Shown: positions 1-9,217, numbered from the stretch's first letter. The stretch is DNA of 64,000 nucleotides from Pollutiaquabacter aromativorans (GCA_049177215.1 CP185379.1:2852001-2916000), one strand, 5' to 3'. The notes: generated by a model not told the origin, from the letters alone. A program made the numbers and translations.

Positions 1-567
1 GACCAACGACAATATTCCACCACCATATCGCTTCGGCAGGAACCGGCCTCTGTTCTCAATCCAAAACAATCCATCATGAGGTTTCAGGTCGATAGTCAGG
101 TGAATACGCTTGGTTAATCGGAGCGTCGGGACTATTCCAAATCCTGCGTACAACCCAAGTTCACGGCCTTGTGGGCCGTTGTACCATGAATGGTAGACAA
201 ATAGTTCGGGGCCGATTAATACGTCGAATCGACTATTGCGATTGATCAACGGTATACGAAACGCAACCGAAGGTTGTATGGCTTGATAACGCTTGCGATA
301 AAACAATACCGCCTGATACGAGAGGGTTCTCCCTTTCTTCAAGTGCTTTCCAAATTCCGCAGAGAACTGCAAGAGGGGATAGCGGGACGGTCCGGCATCC
401 CAAAAGCCGACTGCCCAGTACGGACGTTGATGATTGGAAGAAGAGTCAGCTTGTCCATCCACTGAATCCGGTAAGGTCAGCTCGAACAGGAAAACAAGAA
501 TCAAACTGCGTAGGCATCCGGCACAGTACCCATAATACGCGCTCTTTGCCTTCGGTCGGCGCCCCAT
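1..567 (-). CDS. Hypothetical protein, C-terminus outside window
   Basis: An open frame of 189 codons starts with ATG at 567 and runs off the left edge without a stop. The N-terminus is basic, then hydrophobic (LRSLILVFLFEL), like a signal peptide. The rest alternates short polar and aromatic stretches (FSAEFGKHL, LIGPELFVYHSWY, LYAGFGIVPTL, IHLTIDLKPH), which resembles an outer-membrane beta-barrel. That is an inference from pattern only; I recognise no family. The function is unknown, and the true length cannot be judged because the gene is cut by the window edge. Confidence 0.6.
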   Translation of the reverse strand, partial: MGRRPKAKSAYYGYCAGCLRSLILVFLFELTLPDSVDGQADSSSNHQRPYWAVGFWDAGPSRYPLLQFSAEFGKHLKKGRTLSYQAVLFYRKRYQAIQPSVAFRIPLINRNSRFDVLIGPELFVYHSWYNGPQGRELGLYAGFGIVPTLRLTKRIHLTIDLKPHDGLFWIENRGRFLPKRYGGGILSLV

Positions 568-631
568 AATTAACTGTATAAGAAAACGGTTACCCATCCA
601 TTAAGATAACTCTAAAATCCTGACGAATGGT

Positions 632-997
632 TCAAGCCCTCCGCAGGATCTTCTCCATCGCCCGGCCTTTCGCCAGTTCATCGACCAGTTTGTCGAGATA
701 GCGGACCTTCCGGGTAAGGGGATCTTCGATCTCCTCGATTCGATACCCGCAAATGAGGCCGGTGATCAGATGAGCATGGGGATGCAGCTTTGCTTGTTGG
801 AAGAACGCTTCAAAGGTAAGTTTGTCCTTTATCGCCGCATCCAACCGCTTTCCATCATAACCGGTCAACCAGTTGATGACCTCCCGAAGTTCCGCTTCCG
901 TCCTGCCTTTCCTGGTTACTTTCTGAAGATACAACGGATAGACCGATGCGAAAGTCATCATGGCGATGCGCTGACGCTGTTTCTCGTTTTGTTGCAT
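632..997 (-). CDS. DUF2200 family protein
   Basis: A 121-residue cytoplasmic protein that matches the compact DUF2200 family along its whole length. Landmarks are the opening helix (RIAMMTFASVYPLYLQK), the central INWLTGYD segment, and KLHPHAHLITGLICGYRIEEIEDPLTRKVRYLDKLVDELAKG near the end. The family is often annotated as an uncharacterised protein in small-gene neighbourhoods and has no established biochemical role. It lies in a leftward run of single-gene units. The ATG start gives the usual family length. Confidence 0.85.
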   Translation of the reverse strand: MQQNEKQRQRIAMMTFASVYPLYLQKVTRKGRTEAELREVINWLTGYDGKRLDAAIKDKLTFEAFFQQAKLHPHAHLITGLICGYRIEEIEDPLTRKVRYLDKLVDELAKGRAMEKILRRA

Positions 998-1120
998 AAA
1001 TCACGCTAACGAATTACTAAGTTAAGGGTAGGATCTGGATTGAAAAAGCGGCGCGCGCTTGCAAATACGATTTCCAATCTGCGGGATATGATCTCCATGG
1101 CTGTGTTCCGAATCGAAAGG

Positions 1121-1598
1121 CTATTCCCGAACAACAAAAACATTCGAGTTGAGAATCGAAGTGCTACTCCTTACCTCGATCTGGTATCGCCCGCGCTTTT
1201 CGATCGCGGGAATGGACCAGGACCCACCTTCCTTGAAGTTCGCGTACCGGACCTTGCACTGGCAACGCGGGGCGGTCGGGGCTTCCGAGTGATTCAGAAA
1301 TACGGTCCGGCTTCGCTGATCCACGGCCCTTGCCCAGGCGGTAAACGACATAATAGAAATCACGGTCGCTGCAGGAACACGACATGGTCGGTATGACGCG
1401 AACCGTTCCAGGTTTAGCTTCGCTACTCAACCGGACTGTAAACCCGATCGGTTCCCGGCTTGTGTACGCCTGCTTTTCCGTCAAAAGCGAATCAACGGGC
1501 ATCCTGCCTTCAGCAAAGTGCGGGAGGATGAAGAGGCTCCAGAGCAACAAGCGTAGTGGAATCCGAAGCAGCAACAGCCTGATGCTCGTTCGTTTCAT
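1121..1598 (-). pseudogene. Secreted hypothetical protein, frameshifted
   Basis: The reading frame from ATG 1598 gives a signal-peptide-like N-terminus (MKRTSIRLLLLRIPLRLLL) and a sensible middle (AYTSREPIGFTVRLSSEAKPG, IPTMSCSCSDRDFYYVV), but then becomes arginine/serine-rich and stops at 1164. A second frame ending at 1121 carries what looks like the natural C-terminus (VFLNHSEAPTAPRCQ, GGSWSIPAIEKRGRYQIEV). The simplest reading is one indel around 1300-1345 splitting one secreted protein of about 155 residues. It could be a real pseudogene or an assembly error. The family is not recognised. Confidence 0.5.
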
Positions 1599-1614
1599 GC
1601 TGACATCTTTCAAC

Positions 1615-2040
1615 CTAGTTACCATACTCCATGCCGAAGCGAATCGCCTTTTCCAATACGTCCAAATTGATGTCGCTGATCGATTTGAACTTGATGCAAT
1701 AACCGGTCACGCTGGCCTTGCCGATCGTCTTTCCGTAAGCCTTCGCGAGATGCCCTTTATCTGCAATGCCGAGTAGGTAAACCGAAATCCCCGTCTTGTT
1801 GCCACTGATCCCGATCCGGAACCATTCCCGCGTCTTGCCATTCGCATAGCGCAATACCTGCGTGCCGTACCCGATGGTCGGATTGGCGACGACTTTTCCC
1901 TGCGAGTCCTTTCCGTCGTAATACCACAACTTGCAGCCTGGATCGACCGATAACACCAACTCATGCAGAGTCGACAGTTCACTCCGCTTCGGTTCGGGAT
2001 GGGTAGCGATGTGGCGATTTATTTCCTGTTGTGCTTTCAT
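1615..2040 (-). CDS. DUF1801 (YdhG-like) family protein
   Basis: A 141-residue soluble protein with the DUF1801/YdhG-like pattern: an N-terminal helix pair (EINRHIATHPEPKRSELSTLHELVLSVDPGCKLWYYDG), the core TIGYGTQVLRYANGK, then WFRIGISGNKTGISVYLLG and the closing KFKSISDINLDVLEKAIRFGM. The family has a small alpha/beta fold and no established function. Its stop overlaps the region just upstream of the frameshifted secreted gene, but the two share no obvious role. Confidence 0.8.
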   Translation of the reverse strand: MKAQQEINRHIATHPEPKRSELSTLHELVLSVDPGCKLWYYDGKDSQGKVVANPTIGYGTQVLRYANGKTREWFRIGISGNKTGISVYLLGIADKGHLAKAYGKTIGKASVTGYCIKFKSISDINLDVLEKAIRFGMEYGN

Positions 2041-2079
2041 GTTGATCAGTCCGGCTGCGACACGCCAGCTGTTACTTGC

Positions 2080-2499
2080 TTAGCGGTCCGTCTCCACAAT
2101 CCACTCAATGCCGTACTTATCACGGAACATACCGAAATAAGTTCCCCAGGGACTTTCGCCGATCGGTGCCTCGACAGTTCCTCCCTGGGATAGTCCGTGA
2201 TACAAGCGGTCCGCCTCTTCCCGGCTCCCGGCGCGGACCGAGATCTTGGAGCGATTTTCCTGCTCATTCACGCGTCCGAGGAAGGAAGGAACGTCGTTTC
2301 CGATCAACATGCCTGTGCCGACCGGCAAGGCGATGTGGAGGAGCTTGTCGGCGTCTTCGTCCGCTATCGGAACATCCGGTCCCGCCAATTCCTTCAGGTA
2401 CAGGATCCGGCTGAACTCACCACCGAAGACCGAACGATAGAACTCAAAAGCTTCCCGTGCGTTGCCGTTGAAGTTGATGTGGGGATGGAGTGTGGCCAT
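2080..2499 (-). CDS. VOC family (PhnB-like) protein
   Basis: 139 residues with the PhnB/glyoxalase-bleomycin resistance (VOC) architecture. It begins TLHPHINFNGNAREAFEFYRSVFGGEF, the characteristic first beta-alpha-beta module, and ends with SPWGTYFGMFRDKYGIEWIVE, the second module. PhnB-like proteins are single-chain VOC proteins whose substrate is generally unknown. It is a single-gene unit with an ATG start and full family length. No catalytic activity can be assigned from sequence alone. Confidence 0.85.
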   Translation of the reverse strand: MATLHPHINFNGNAREAFEFYRSVFGGEFSRILYLKELAGPDVPIADEDADKLLHIALPVGTGMLIGNDVPSFLGRVNEQENRSKISVRAGSREEADRLYHGLSQGGTVEAPIGESPWGTYFGMFRDKYGIEWIVETDR

Positions 2500-2637
2500 A
2501 TCACCGAAGGTCGGGTATTACCGGTGATTTCCATTGGACCAATTGTTAAAGCGGTACTTGCAAGTATTCCGATGAATGACTGCCCATCCTTCCGGACTTA
2601 AATAAGAAAATTCCAGCAGGCCGTTGCAACAGCTGAC

Positions 2638-2862
2638 TTACTCGATCTCCCCTTCCCGGTCGGCGACATATTCGAGCAGATCGCCCGGTTGACAATTCAG
2701 CGCCTTGCAGATCGCTTCCAGGGTGCTGAAGCGGACGGCCTTCGCTTTTCCGGTCTTCAGGATGGAAAGGTTCGACAAGGTCAGGTCGACTTTTTCCGAC
2801 AGCTCGTTCAGCGACATCTTTCGCTTCGCCATCATGACATCCAGGTTTACGACGATCGCCAT
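2638..2862 (-). CDS. XRE-family HTH regulator (YozG-like)
   Basis: A 74-residue DNA-binding protein made of one Cro/C1-type helix-turn-helix: MSLNELSEKVDLTLSNLSILKTGKAKAVRFSTLEAICKAL, followed by CQPGDLLEYV. It lies 3 bp downstream of the DUF2975 membrane gene, so the two form an operon. This pair (DUF2975 membrane protein plus a short YozG-like XRE regulator) recurs across Bacteroidota and Firmicutes. By analogy the regulator may control its own operon. What the membrane partner senses is unknown. Confidence 0.88.
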   Translation of the reverse strand: MAIVVNLDVMMAKRKMSLNELSEKVDLTLSNLSILKTGKAKAVRFSTLEAICKALNCQPGDLLEYVADREGEIE

Positions 2863-2865
2863 GGC

Positions 2866-3402
2866 TTATACGGTTAGATCGTTTTCGCTTTGAATGTCCA
2901 CGCCGCGTTTGAAGATGGCGGCGATGATGTAGATCACCGCGCCCATCAGCACAAAGGCCTGACTGTCCTCCCAGAACTGGTGCAGCCCGTCGGTGATCAG
3001 TCCGTGTTGCTGAAGATTCCTGGCAAACTGCCGGGCGATATAACTCAACAAGCCGATCGACAAGGTGAAATAACTGATCCGCAGGATCTGACTGGAAACA
3101 AAAAGGTCGAAGGGTTTCGACAGGTTCATGGTATGCATCAGGCGGATGACAATATAGAAGAGGAAGGACTTCAGCAGCGCTATCGACAGGATCAGCGAGT
3201 AGATCCCGAAGAAAGATGCCCGGCTTTGTGTCAGCATCTCGCGCAGGTCCAGCTTCTGGTAAAGGTTCACCACGAAGTCGGGCCGGTACAGGTGAAAGAA
3301 GAAATTGACGACCAGCCCACCGGCCTCAATGCTCAAGCCGACGAAGATCAGCCAGGCGATAATGTATAACGCCTTGAATACGAGGGAATTTGTCTTTGAC
3401 AT
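2866..3402 (-). CDS. DUF2975 membrane protein
   Basis: A 178-residue integral membrane protein with four hydrophobic segments: about 12-32, 65-88, 108-125 and 148-164. It has the DUF2975 pattern, including NLSKPFDLFVSSQILRISYF in the central loop and a charged C-terminus. It is the first gene of the two-gene unit with the XRE regulator. A strong Bacteroidota promoter precedes it. Family function is unknown; the pairing with a small regulator suggests a membrane-linked signalling or autoregulatory role, which is inference. Confidence 0.85.
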   Translation of the reverse strand: MSKTNSLVFKALYIIAWLIFVGLSIEAGGLVVNFFFHLYRPDFVVNLYQKLDLREMLTQSRASFFGIYSLILSIALLKSFLFYIVIRLMHTMNLSKPFDLFVSSQILRISYFTLSIGLLSYIARQFARNLQQHGLITDGLHQFWEDSQAFVLMGAVIYIIAAIFKRGVDIQSENDLTV

Positions 3403-3429
3403 ACCGCTTTATGATTATAAATGCTGCGG

Positions 3430-3459
3430 CAAATATAATAAATATTTATTGTATGTCAA
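3430..3459 (-). promoter_or_regulatory. Bacteroidota sigma-A promoter of DUF2975-XRE operon
   Basis: On the minus strand TTG (3459-3457) is followed after 19 bases by TATATTTG (3437-3430), a full match to the TTG-N19-TAnnTTTG promoter of Bacteroidota. It lies about 30 bp upstream of the ATG at 3402 in an AT-rich stretch. Confidence 0.7.
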
Positions 3460-3590
3460 TAAATATATGTGTTTTATCGAAAAACTCAAATTTCAACGCA
3501 ATACGGTTTAGCTCTGGGGAATGTGGCCTAATTTACTGAATGTCATGCATATATAATGATTGTTCAGCGCAGCGTTTCCAATTGGCCTTT

Positions 3591-4493
3591 TCAATGCTGA
3601 ACCAGGAAGCGCTTCACTGCAAATATTCGATTGTCGGAATATTTCAACCAGTAAACACCATCAGGAAGGTGCCGTGTTTCCAGGCCTTCTTCCGAAAAAT
3701 TCCGGCTCTCGTAAACCAGTTCGCTGTTAAAATTGAAGACTTGAACAGATCGCGCGCCCGTCCCTCTCTCACATCGCAAACTCAACCATTCATTGGTCGG
3801 GTTGGGATAAATGGATACCCGGTCATCGTCTCGCATGAAAGGAACCCCTTCGATCCAATCCTCGAAAACCAGATCGTCAAAGATCAAACCGTCTTTGTTT
3901 GTCTGAATACTATCGCTGATGAATGTAAATCGAAAAAGGATCGTATCGTTGAGCTGTACATTGAATAACGGTCCGAGTGGCGACAGCCAGGTAGAAAAGT
4001 ACTGCCAGCCGTTTGAATTCCCGCTTAGCACCGGTACCGTTGACCACCACTGATAGTACGCGGAATATAAGGTATCGTTGATCAAATCAATCCAGGTAGT
4101 TCCATTGTCGGGAGAAAGTTCGATCGTACCAAAATCGGTCAGCGTATCGGAATGCACCTGATAGTATCCGGATAACATTACCGTATGGGGATACAGCCAA
4201 CCGTACCCGCTCGCAATATTCACCACGGTAAAACTGCTGGTGTCGTTTACCGGGTAGGGCTGAACAGTGTCGGTGACAATGGCCCTGGGAGGTGACTGGG
4301 CTGAAGTGAAGACAGCCTTTTGCGGACTGCCAACTTGCCACAGGCCATTCCGATTCGATATTGAATCCATTCGCAAGTGGGGCAGTGTGGCAGTGTCTTC
4401 AAATGTGAGTACATAGTAGTCATCGCCCAACCATTGGCTATGCGAAATGACCGTAAACAATACGAACCAAAGCGTAAGTTGAAGCCTTCTCAT
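3591..4493 (-). CDS. Secreted protein with T9SS type A sorting domain
   Basis: 300 residues from the ATG at 4493, chosen because it directly opens a signal peptide (MRRLQLTLWFVLFTVISHS); the upstream in-frame extension has no such character. The body is beta-rich, with a concanavalin/jelly-roll-like feel (GYYQVHSDTLTDFGTIELSPDNGTTWIDL, ILFRFTFISDS, GLIFDDLVFEDW). The last 75 residues form a type A T9SS sorting domain: VSIYPNPTNEWLSL, VQVFNFNSELVYE, LPDGVYWLKY. It should be exported and anchored or released by the type IX system. Specific function unknown. Confidence 0.85.
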   Translation of the reverse strand: MRRLQLTLWFVLFTVISHSQWLGDDYYVLTFEDTATLPHLRMDSISNRNGLWQVGSPQKAVFTSAQSPPRAIVTDTVQPYPVNDTSSFTVVNIASGYGWLYPHTVMLSGYYQVHSDTLTDFGTIELSPDNGTTWIDLINDTLYSAYYQWWSTVPVLSGNSNGWQYFSTWLSPLGPLFNVQLNDTILFRFTFISDSIQTNKDGLIFDDLVFEDWIEGVPFMRDDDRVSIYPNPTNEWLSLRCERGTGARSVQVFNFNSELVYESRNFSEEGLETRHLPDGVYWLKYSDNRIFAVKRFLVQH

Positions 4494-4823
4494 GGTCTGT
4501 TTAGTTTCTTGTTTGTACAAAAAAGCCAGTCCCTGGCAGAGCATTACCCTGAACCGTTAAGGTAAGGTAATTTCCTTCCCTTACTGCAAGTAATCTCCTT
4601 CTTCAGTGTCCGTTCCCTACAACACAATCGGGCTTGCTAAGTTGTTTTTTAGCCCATGATGAACACGAATATCAAAGCCAGCGTCCAAGAAAAAAAGCAG
4701 CGACTCCAGAGACCAGCATTTAATTAGAAATTCGGAGGTTGGGTATAAAAACAGCGGTTTCAGTGGCTCTGACAGTCATGAAGTATCCGGCTTTCGGAGG
4801 CCACAACCACTATCAAAGAGGAT

Positions 4824-5178
4824 TCACAACCACAGGATCGTGCTGAAACTTTTGTCGACGATGAGCCCTTCCGACTTCCGAACCTCTCCCTTGACCGGCA
4901 GCAGATAGGTATCCTGCTTTCGTATCGAACCAGATCGCTGTCTTCCATTCCGTTTTCCCGATCCGGGCGGTCGCCGTCAACCGGCCCCATCCCTGCTCTT
5001 CCGATCGCAACAAGCTGCGGATCTCCTTTGCCATCTTCTTCGGGAGCGAAACGAAATGCCAGCCGCCAGCTCCGGCATACTGCCAAAGCGGGGCGGTGAA
5101 TTCATACCGGATGCCCTTCACTAACACATCAGCAAGGTAGAAAAGAAGTTGTTGTTGAATCTGGAGAAACACCACCAA
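4824..5178 (-). pseudogene. DUF1905 domain protein, frameshifted
   Basis: The frame contains the DUF1905 core RYEFTAPLWQYAGAGGWHFVSLPKK, GWGRLTATARIGKTEWKTAIWFDTKAGYL. Directly after AGYL (near 4907) the frame loses its sense. Shifting by one base restores the expected ending LLPVKGEVRKSEGLIV, stopping at 4824. One extra base in the CCTATCTG context explains this. No ATG is well placed; a GTG start near 5118-5124 fits the family better than the TTG at 5178. Either a real inactivation or a sequencing error. Confidence 0.65.
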
Positions 5179-5194
5179 ACGGACCGATCATTCG

Positions 5195-5731
5195 TTACTG
5201 TGGCTCTTTGGTTAAGTCCAACTCCATAAACAACAGATAGGCTCTAAAGGCTTCCGGAATTTCCACTTCCGGATAGGCTTCAATGTCTCGGAAACCAACA
5301 CTTCTATACAAAGCATGGGCCGCTTCCATGAACCGGGGACTGTCAAGCCGGACCTTTTTGTATCCGATTTTTCTCGCCGCCGTTAACAGTCCTTCCAGAA
5401 TGGCTCGGCCGGCCCCCATTCGTCTGAGGTTTGGATCCACGAACATCCGTTTGATTTCACCGATATCCGCGCTGATACTCTTCAAACTTCCAAGACCACA
5501 AACCCTGCCTTCATATACTGCCAGCAGCAGTTGACCATGCGGTGGCTGGAACTTACTGATCTGGCGTATATCCTGTTCCACGGTCTCCGCAGGATGATGC
5601 GGATGAACACCATACAGTTCCTGCATTTTGTTGTTACCCCAACTCAAATAGTCCATCCATAATCTTCTGACGGCTTCCAGGTCGTCCGGAAGCTCCAGGC
5701 TTCGTACAGTCACTTTAGGGGATACGTTCAT
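5195..5731 (-). CDS. GNAT family N-acetyltransferase
   Basis: 178 residues from ATG 5731; an in-frame TTG seven codons upstream is a weaker start. It contains the GNAT acetyl-CoA site: GEIKRMFVDPNLRRMGAGRAILEGLLTAARKIGYKKVRLDS, including the R/Q-x-x-G-x-G/A loop (RRMGAG), and the C-terminal AAHALYRSVGFRDIEAY motif. The family transfers an acetyl group from acetyl-CoA to an amine; the substrate here cannot be predicted. A single-gene unit in the leftward accessory run. Confidence 0.88.
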   Translation of the reverse strand: MNVSPKVTVRSLELPDDLEAVRRLWMDYLSWGNNKMQELYGVHPHHPAETVEQDIRQISKFQPPHGQLLLAVYEGRVCGLGSLKSISADIGEIKRMFVDPNLRRMGAGRAILEGLLTAARKIGYKKVRLDSPRFMEAAHALYRSVGFRDIEAYPEVEIPEAFRAYLLFMELDLTKEPQ

Positions 5732-5870
5732 GTAATGCTGTTCTTGTTCCAATTTTTACACTTGCTGTCATAAGCAAAGGACGAAAGGCGCGCTCTTACC
5801 AGGTTCATTTTTTACACATCGATTGGCGTTTGAACTTTCCGGCCGGAACCTGTCGAAGCCTCTCTCCATA

Positions 5871-6419
5871 TCACGATGCTTCCTGTTTGTAGTATAACAC
5901 GATGGCACCGCCGTCAAACCGCTTTGTGTTGACCAGACGAAGGACGATCCGGTCCATGTCTTCAAACAGCGAGGTGCCCTTTCCTGCTACGACCGGGTGA
6001 ATGCACAATTGCAATTCGTCTATCAGCCTTAGCTTCATCAATTGTTGGATCAGACTTCGACTTCCTATTAGAATATCCCTTCCCGGTTGCCGCTTATATA
6101 GTTCGACGGTTTCTTTCAGTTCCCGTTCAGCAAGACTGGCACTCTTCCAATCCACTTGCTTCAAGCTCCGGGAGAATATGATCTTGGGGATCCGATCGAT
6201 CGCCGCGGCGAATGTATCCATCGCCTTCTCTCCGGAAGGATTTTCCAAAATGGTCCGCCAGAATTCCATCAACTGGTAGGTAGTCCTGCCGTAGAGGATG
6301 ACATCGCTGCGATCCAAGAGGTCTGAATAATGCCGATGCACCACCTCGTCCGGCAGGCCTGCCGTATGGTCGCAGTTCCCGTCGAGGGTCATGTTGAAGG
6401 CTGCGATTACTTTTCGCAT
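5871..6419 (-). CDS. Dihydrofolate reductase family protein (RibD C-domain type)
   Basis: 182 residues of the DHFR/RibD C-terminal family: the opening MRKVIAAFNMTLDGNCDHT, the NADP-site region DVILYGRTTYQLMEFW, and the late segment DILIGSRSLIQQLMKLRLIDELQLCIHPVVAGKGTSLF. Proteins of this stand-alone type (YyaP/YwjB-like) are widespread and seldom linked to folate or riboflavin synthesis. The substrate is unknown. ATG start at full family length. Confidence 0.88.
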   Translation of the reverse strand: MRKVIAAFNMTLDGNCDHTAGLPDEVVHRHYSDLLDRSDVILYGRTTYQLMEFWRTILENPSGEKAMDTFAAAIDRIPKIIFSRSLKQVDWKSASLAERELKETVELYKRQPGRDILIGSRSLIQQLMKLRLIDELQLCIHPVVAGKGTSLFEDMDRIVLRLVNTKRFDGGAIVLYYKQEAS

Positions 6420-6554
6420 GTTCCGTTTTCAATTACAGGAGACGTTCCATCGCTTTTGGCAGCGTGCAGGGTTTATCGGCCGACGTTATACAACCATTCA
6501 GGAATCAGGCCGCCGGATAAAATACACACTTCTATGGAACAGCCATACGGTCCT

Positions 6555-6779
6555 TCACTTCAGCGTGATCTTGGAGATGATCTTGCCTTTCGATTTAGTC
6601 GGCTTTTCCATGTCCTTGATGGCAAAGTCGATGGCTGCTCTGATCAGTGCTTTCATTTTCGGATTCCGGCAGTCGGTCGCTTTCTTAATATCTATATGCC
6701 GGATCAGATTACCGGTACCCGTCTGCAGTTGATGCGGGTCTTTTAACAGGGTGCCCTTATTGAAGCCCAGTCGGTTCAA
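6555..6779 (-). pseudogene. C-terminal fragment of a DUF1801-type protein
   Basis: This reading frame encodes only the last 70 or so residues of a DUF1801-like protein: GFNKGTLLKDPHQLQTGTGNLIRHIDIKK and the closing KPTKSKGKIISKITLK. Its only start is a TTG overlapping the stop of the SRPBCC gene, with an in-frame TGA just upstream. The N-terminal half of the domain is missing. It looks like a remnant left by a deletion joining two leftward genes. Translation is uncertain. Confidence 0.5.
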
Positions 6780-7234
6780 GCTTCACATATCTCCCGCAAC
6801 CTGTCGAGGGCTTTGGGGTAAGTTTGGCTCATGTAATCTGAAAATTCCTCGTTCGTATCGAGCTCAACCTTGACAGTCGTGATTCCGTCGGCTTCTTCAA
6901 ACGAATAGTTTTCGAAGCCATTCGCCCATTTCTCCACATCCGGCCCTTCCGTGATCTCCGCATTCGCTTTAACAAGGCCGTAGTGCCGAATGGAAACAAA
7001 TCGTCCCGGAACATTTTCCGAAATCTCCGAAACCATGCCGCCCCTTTCGCCTTTCTCATCCGTACCTACGAAATAGATCTTGCTTCCCTTTTTCCAATTT
7101 CCCTCATAGGTGGAAGTTGGATTGAACAGGGCGGTCCATTGCTCGTAGGTCAGCTTACTGCTGATACCCAACATCCGGTCATAGACTCTTCCGGCCGGCG
7201 CCTTAATGCTTACGTTGAACTGCAATTTTTTCAT
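6776..7234 (-). CDS. SRPBCC (AHSA1-like) domain protein
   Basis: 152 residues with the START/Bet v1-like (SRPBCC) pattern typical of the AHSA1/DUF1857-like group: MKKLQFNVSIKAPAGRVYDRML, TYEGNWKKGSKIYFVG, GMVSEISENVPGRFVSIRHYG, and a final helix YPKALDRLREICEA. The fold forms a hydrophobic ligand cavity; the ligand is unknown. Its stop overlaps the DUF1801 remnant. Confidence 0.85.
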   Translation of the reverse strand: MKKLQFNVSIKAPAGRVYDRMLGISSKLTYEQWTALFNPTSTYEGNWKKGSKIYFVGTDEKGERGGMVSEISENVPGRFVSIRHYGLVKANAEITEGPDVEKWANGFENYSFEEADGITTVKVELDTNEEFSDYMSQTYPKALDRLREICEA

Positions 7235-8052
7235 GTCTTTCGATCGATATTGCGATTAACCTTTTATCCTGAACGCTGATCAGGAATCCAACCCCTGAAT
7301 TAAGACTCAAGATATGATAAAAGAGTTGAACGGGAGTGACGGCATGAACTGAAGTGTTCCCTTGGTCCGTTTCAACAAGGTGGTGGCAGGTCGATCAGAA
7401 ATGTTAAAATTCGATACGCTGCATTAGTAAGCTTGTTCACTTCGTGGTGCGCTTGGCCATTCCCGTCTTTTGCATTGCAGCTAGTGGTTCCGGTTAACTT
7501 TATTTGTCAGGTATAAAAGTTCAGGACTGTCCCTGAATCCCAAGTCTGAAGTGCTCGGTTGGTTATACAGTTGACCGACATCCCGACTTATGCGTACCGT
7601 GATAAGTGCGGCGAATCCTTAAATCCGAAGTTCGATTCTTTTCAGCTGATGTTCACAAAAGGCAGTCCCGCCTGCGTGACGGAATCCGGCACGACGCCTG
7701 AAACGCTTATCTGCGCGAAGGCGGGATAACAAACAAAGCATAATAAAAGTAACGAGACGGTTGGCAGCGGTTTCTTTCGAGATGACTGTGGTAGTCGATC
7801 ATGGGATGTTGCCCCCGCATGCGGATACGATGTTCCCTGTCACGTGCTCGCATGCTCCTGATGGATTACATCCCAAAATAAACAATTCCGCGCCATGGCC
7901 ATTCTGCTCCTTACGCCAAGCTGTTGATGGACAAACCCGGATTCAGTATCTTGTCTGCTCGATCGGTAGAGCAGTACGCTCAATCGACGAGTCGCCCCCA
8001 CGAGTCAACGAATCCCGGGTAAGCATTGCAGCGCCAAGAAAACGACCTGTAC
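7235..8052. other. Long intergenic region, no supported gene
   Basis: About 800 bp without a convincing gene. A short hairpin repeat lies at 7666-7726 (TCCCGCCT pairing with AGGCGGGA). Two stretches (about 7550-7650 and 7955-8015) have D-arm- or T-arm-like words but do not fold into a tRNA. A rightward open frame at 7761-8063 has no plausible protein character. Confidence 0.6.
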
Positions 8053-8928
8053 ATGAACGTTAAGACCTTGTCTGATACTGCCTACGAGTTCCCGTGCAAC
8101 CTTTGCAGCTCGACGTCTCATCGTTTGCTTTTTGTTAAGAAGAACTTCCCGATCGTAAAATGTCTTTCCTGCGGCCTGGTGTCGACAGTGTTGCCCGCCG
8201 ATTTCGACCCGCTCAGCATTTACGACGAAACCTATTTCAACGGTGGTCAGGTCGACGGCTATGGCGATTATGAATCCTCTGAAATCATCCTGCGTGCTGA
8301 GTTCAGAAAGATCGTCCGCGAGATCCTGAAGTACATTCCACAACCCGAAGGGAAAAAACTACTGGAACTGGGAAGCGCTTACGGCTATTTTCTGAGTGAG
8401 GCCTCGGCATACTTTACCTGTTATGGTGTGGAAGTCAGCAAAGCCGGCGTTCAGAAATCCGAAGCGCTTGGTTTGCGGGTATTTGAGGGGGCGCTGACCG
8501 CGGACGTTCTCCGCGAAACGGGAAAAGTGGATGTAGTCGTCATGCTGGATGTCATCGAGCACCTGACGGATCCGATGGCGACACTCGGGCTGGCCTATTC
8601 CGCCTTGAATCCCGGTGGCGTGATGTTGATCGTTACGGGCGACCATGGGTCCCTGCTTAGCAAGGTGATGAAAGCAAACTGGCGGTTGATGACGCCCCCG
8701 CAGCACACTTTTTTCTTTACCTCGAAAACACTACCGGCCATGGTCGCGAAGGCGGGTTTTACGGTCAAGTCGGTTACAGCGCCCTGGAAGATCGTACCAC
8801 TGGGATTACCGTTCTATCAGGTGGGCAGAAGAACCGGCCTACGCGTCCGGGCATTGGAAAACATCAACAACTTTGGTATCCCGATCAATCTGTTTGATAC
8901 GGTACGGGTAATCGCGGTGAAGCCTTAA
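8053..8928 (+). CDS. Class I SAM-dependent methyltransferase with zinc ribbon
   Basis: 291 residues from ATG 8053. An N-terminal zinc ribbon with two CxxC pairs (CNLC and CLSC) precedes a Rossmann methyltransferase: motif I LLELGSAYGYFLSEA, motif II region CYGVEVS, and the VVVMLDVIEHLTDP segment. The C-terminal ALNPGGVMLIVTGD and MTPPQHTFFFTSKTL are typical of methyltransf_23 enzymes in polysaccharide or secondary-metabolite clusters. The substrate is unknown; no neighbours suggest one. It is the last chromosomal gene before the AT-rich array. Confidence 0.88.
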   Translation: MNVKTLSDTAYEFPCNLCSSTSHRLLFVKKNFPIVKCLSCGLVSTVLPADFDPLSIYDETYFNGGQVDGYGDYESSEIILRAEFRKIVREILKYIPQPEGKKLLELGSAYGYFLSEASAYFTCYGVEVSKAGVQKSEALGLRVFEGALTADVLRETGKVDVVVMLDVIEHLTDPMATLGLAYSALNPGGVMLIVTGDHGSLLSKVMKANWRLMTPPQHTFFFTSKTLPAMVAKAGFTVKSVTAPWKIVPLGLPFYQVGRRTGLRVRALENINNFGIPINLFDTVRVIAVKP

Positions 8929-9217
8929 CGCCGCAGATCGTATATGATCTGACGATTACTACGACGTCCCGACAGACGAATGCTGCCCCTTTGTCCCGCG
9001 CTGACTTTCTGTTCACTTCTGTAAGGTCAAATCGCTTGAGCTGATATTCCCCACGTTGATTTCCCGCTCACCGGCTAACAAATGGTGAAGGCTTCAGCCT
9101 GTCTGCGATCAAATCCGGTTAGGTATTTCATGGGAAGCGGATTATTCTCTCCATATAATCAGCTACGCCTTTAAAGAGATCGAAATTCTTTAAACAGGGA
9201 GGGAGGGTTTTTGCACA

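Noticed and set aside
7550..8015. tRNA-like words (GCTCGGTTGGTTA; GCTCGATCGGTAGAGCA; AAGTTCGATTCTT)
   Set aside because: No acceptor stem or consistent cloverleaf can be drawn; chance or long-decayed remains.
7761..8063. 100-codon rightward frame before the methyltransferase
   Set aside because: No recognisable features, biased by tRNA-like debris, and overlaps the likely start of the methyltransferase.
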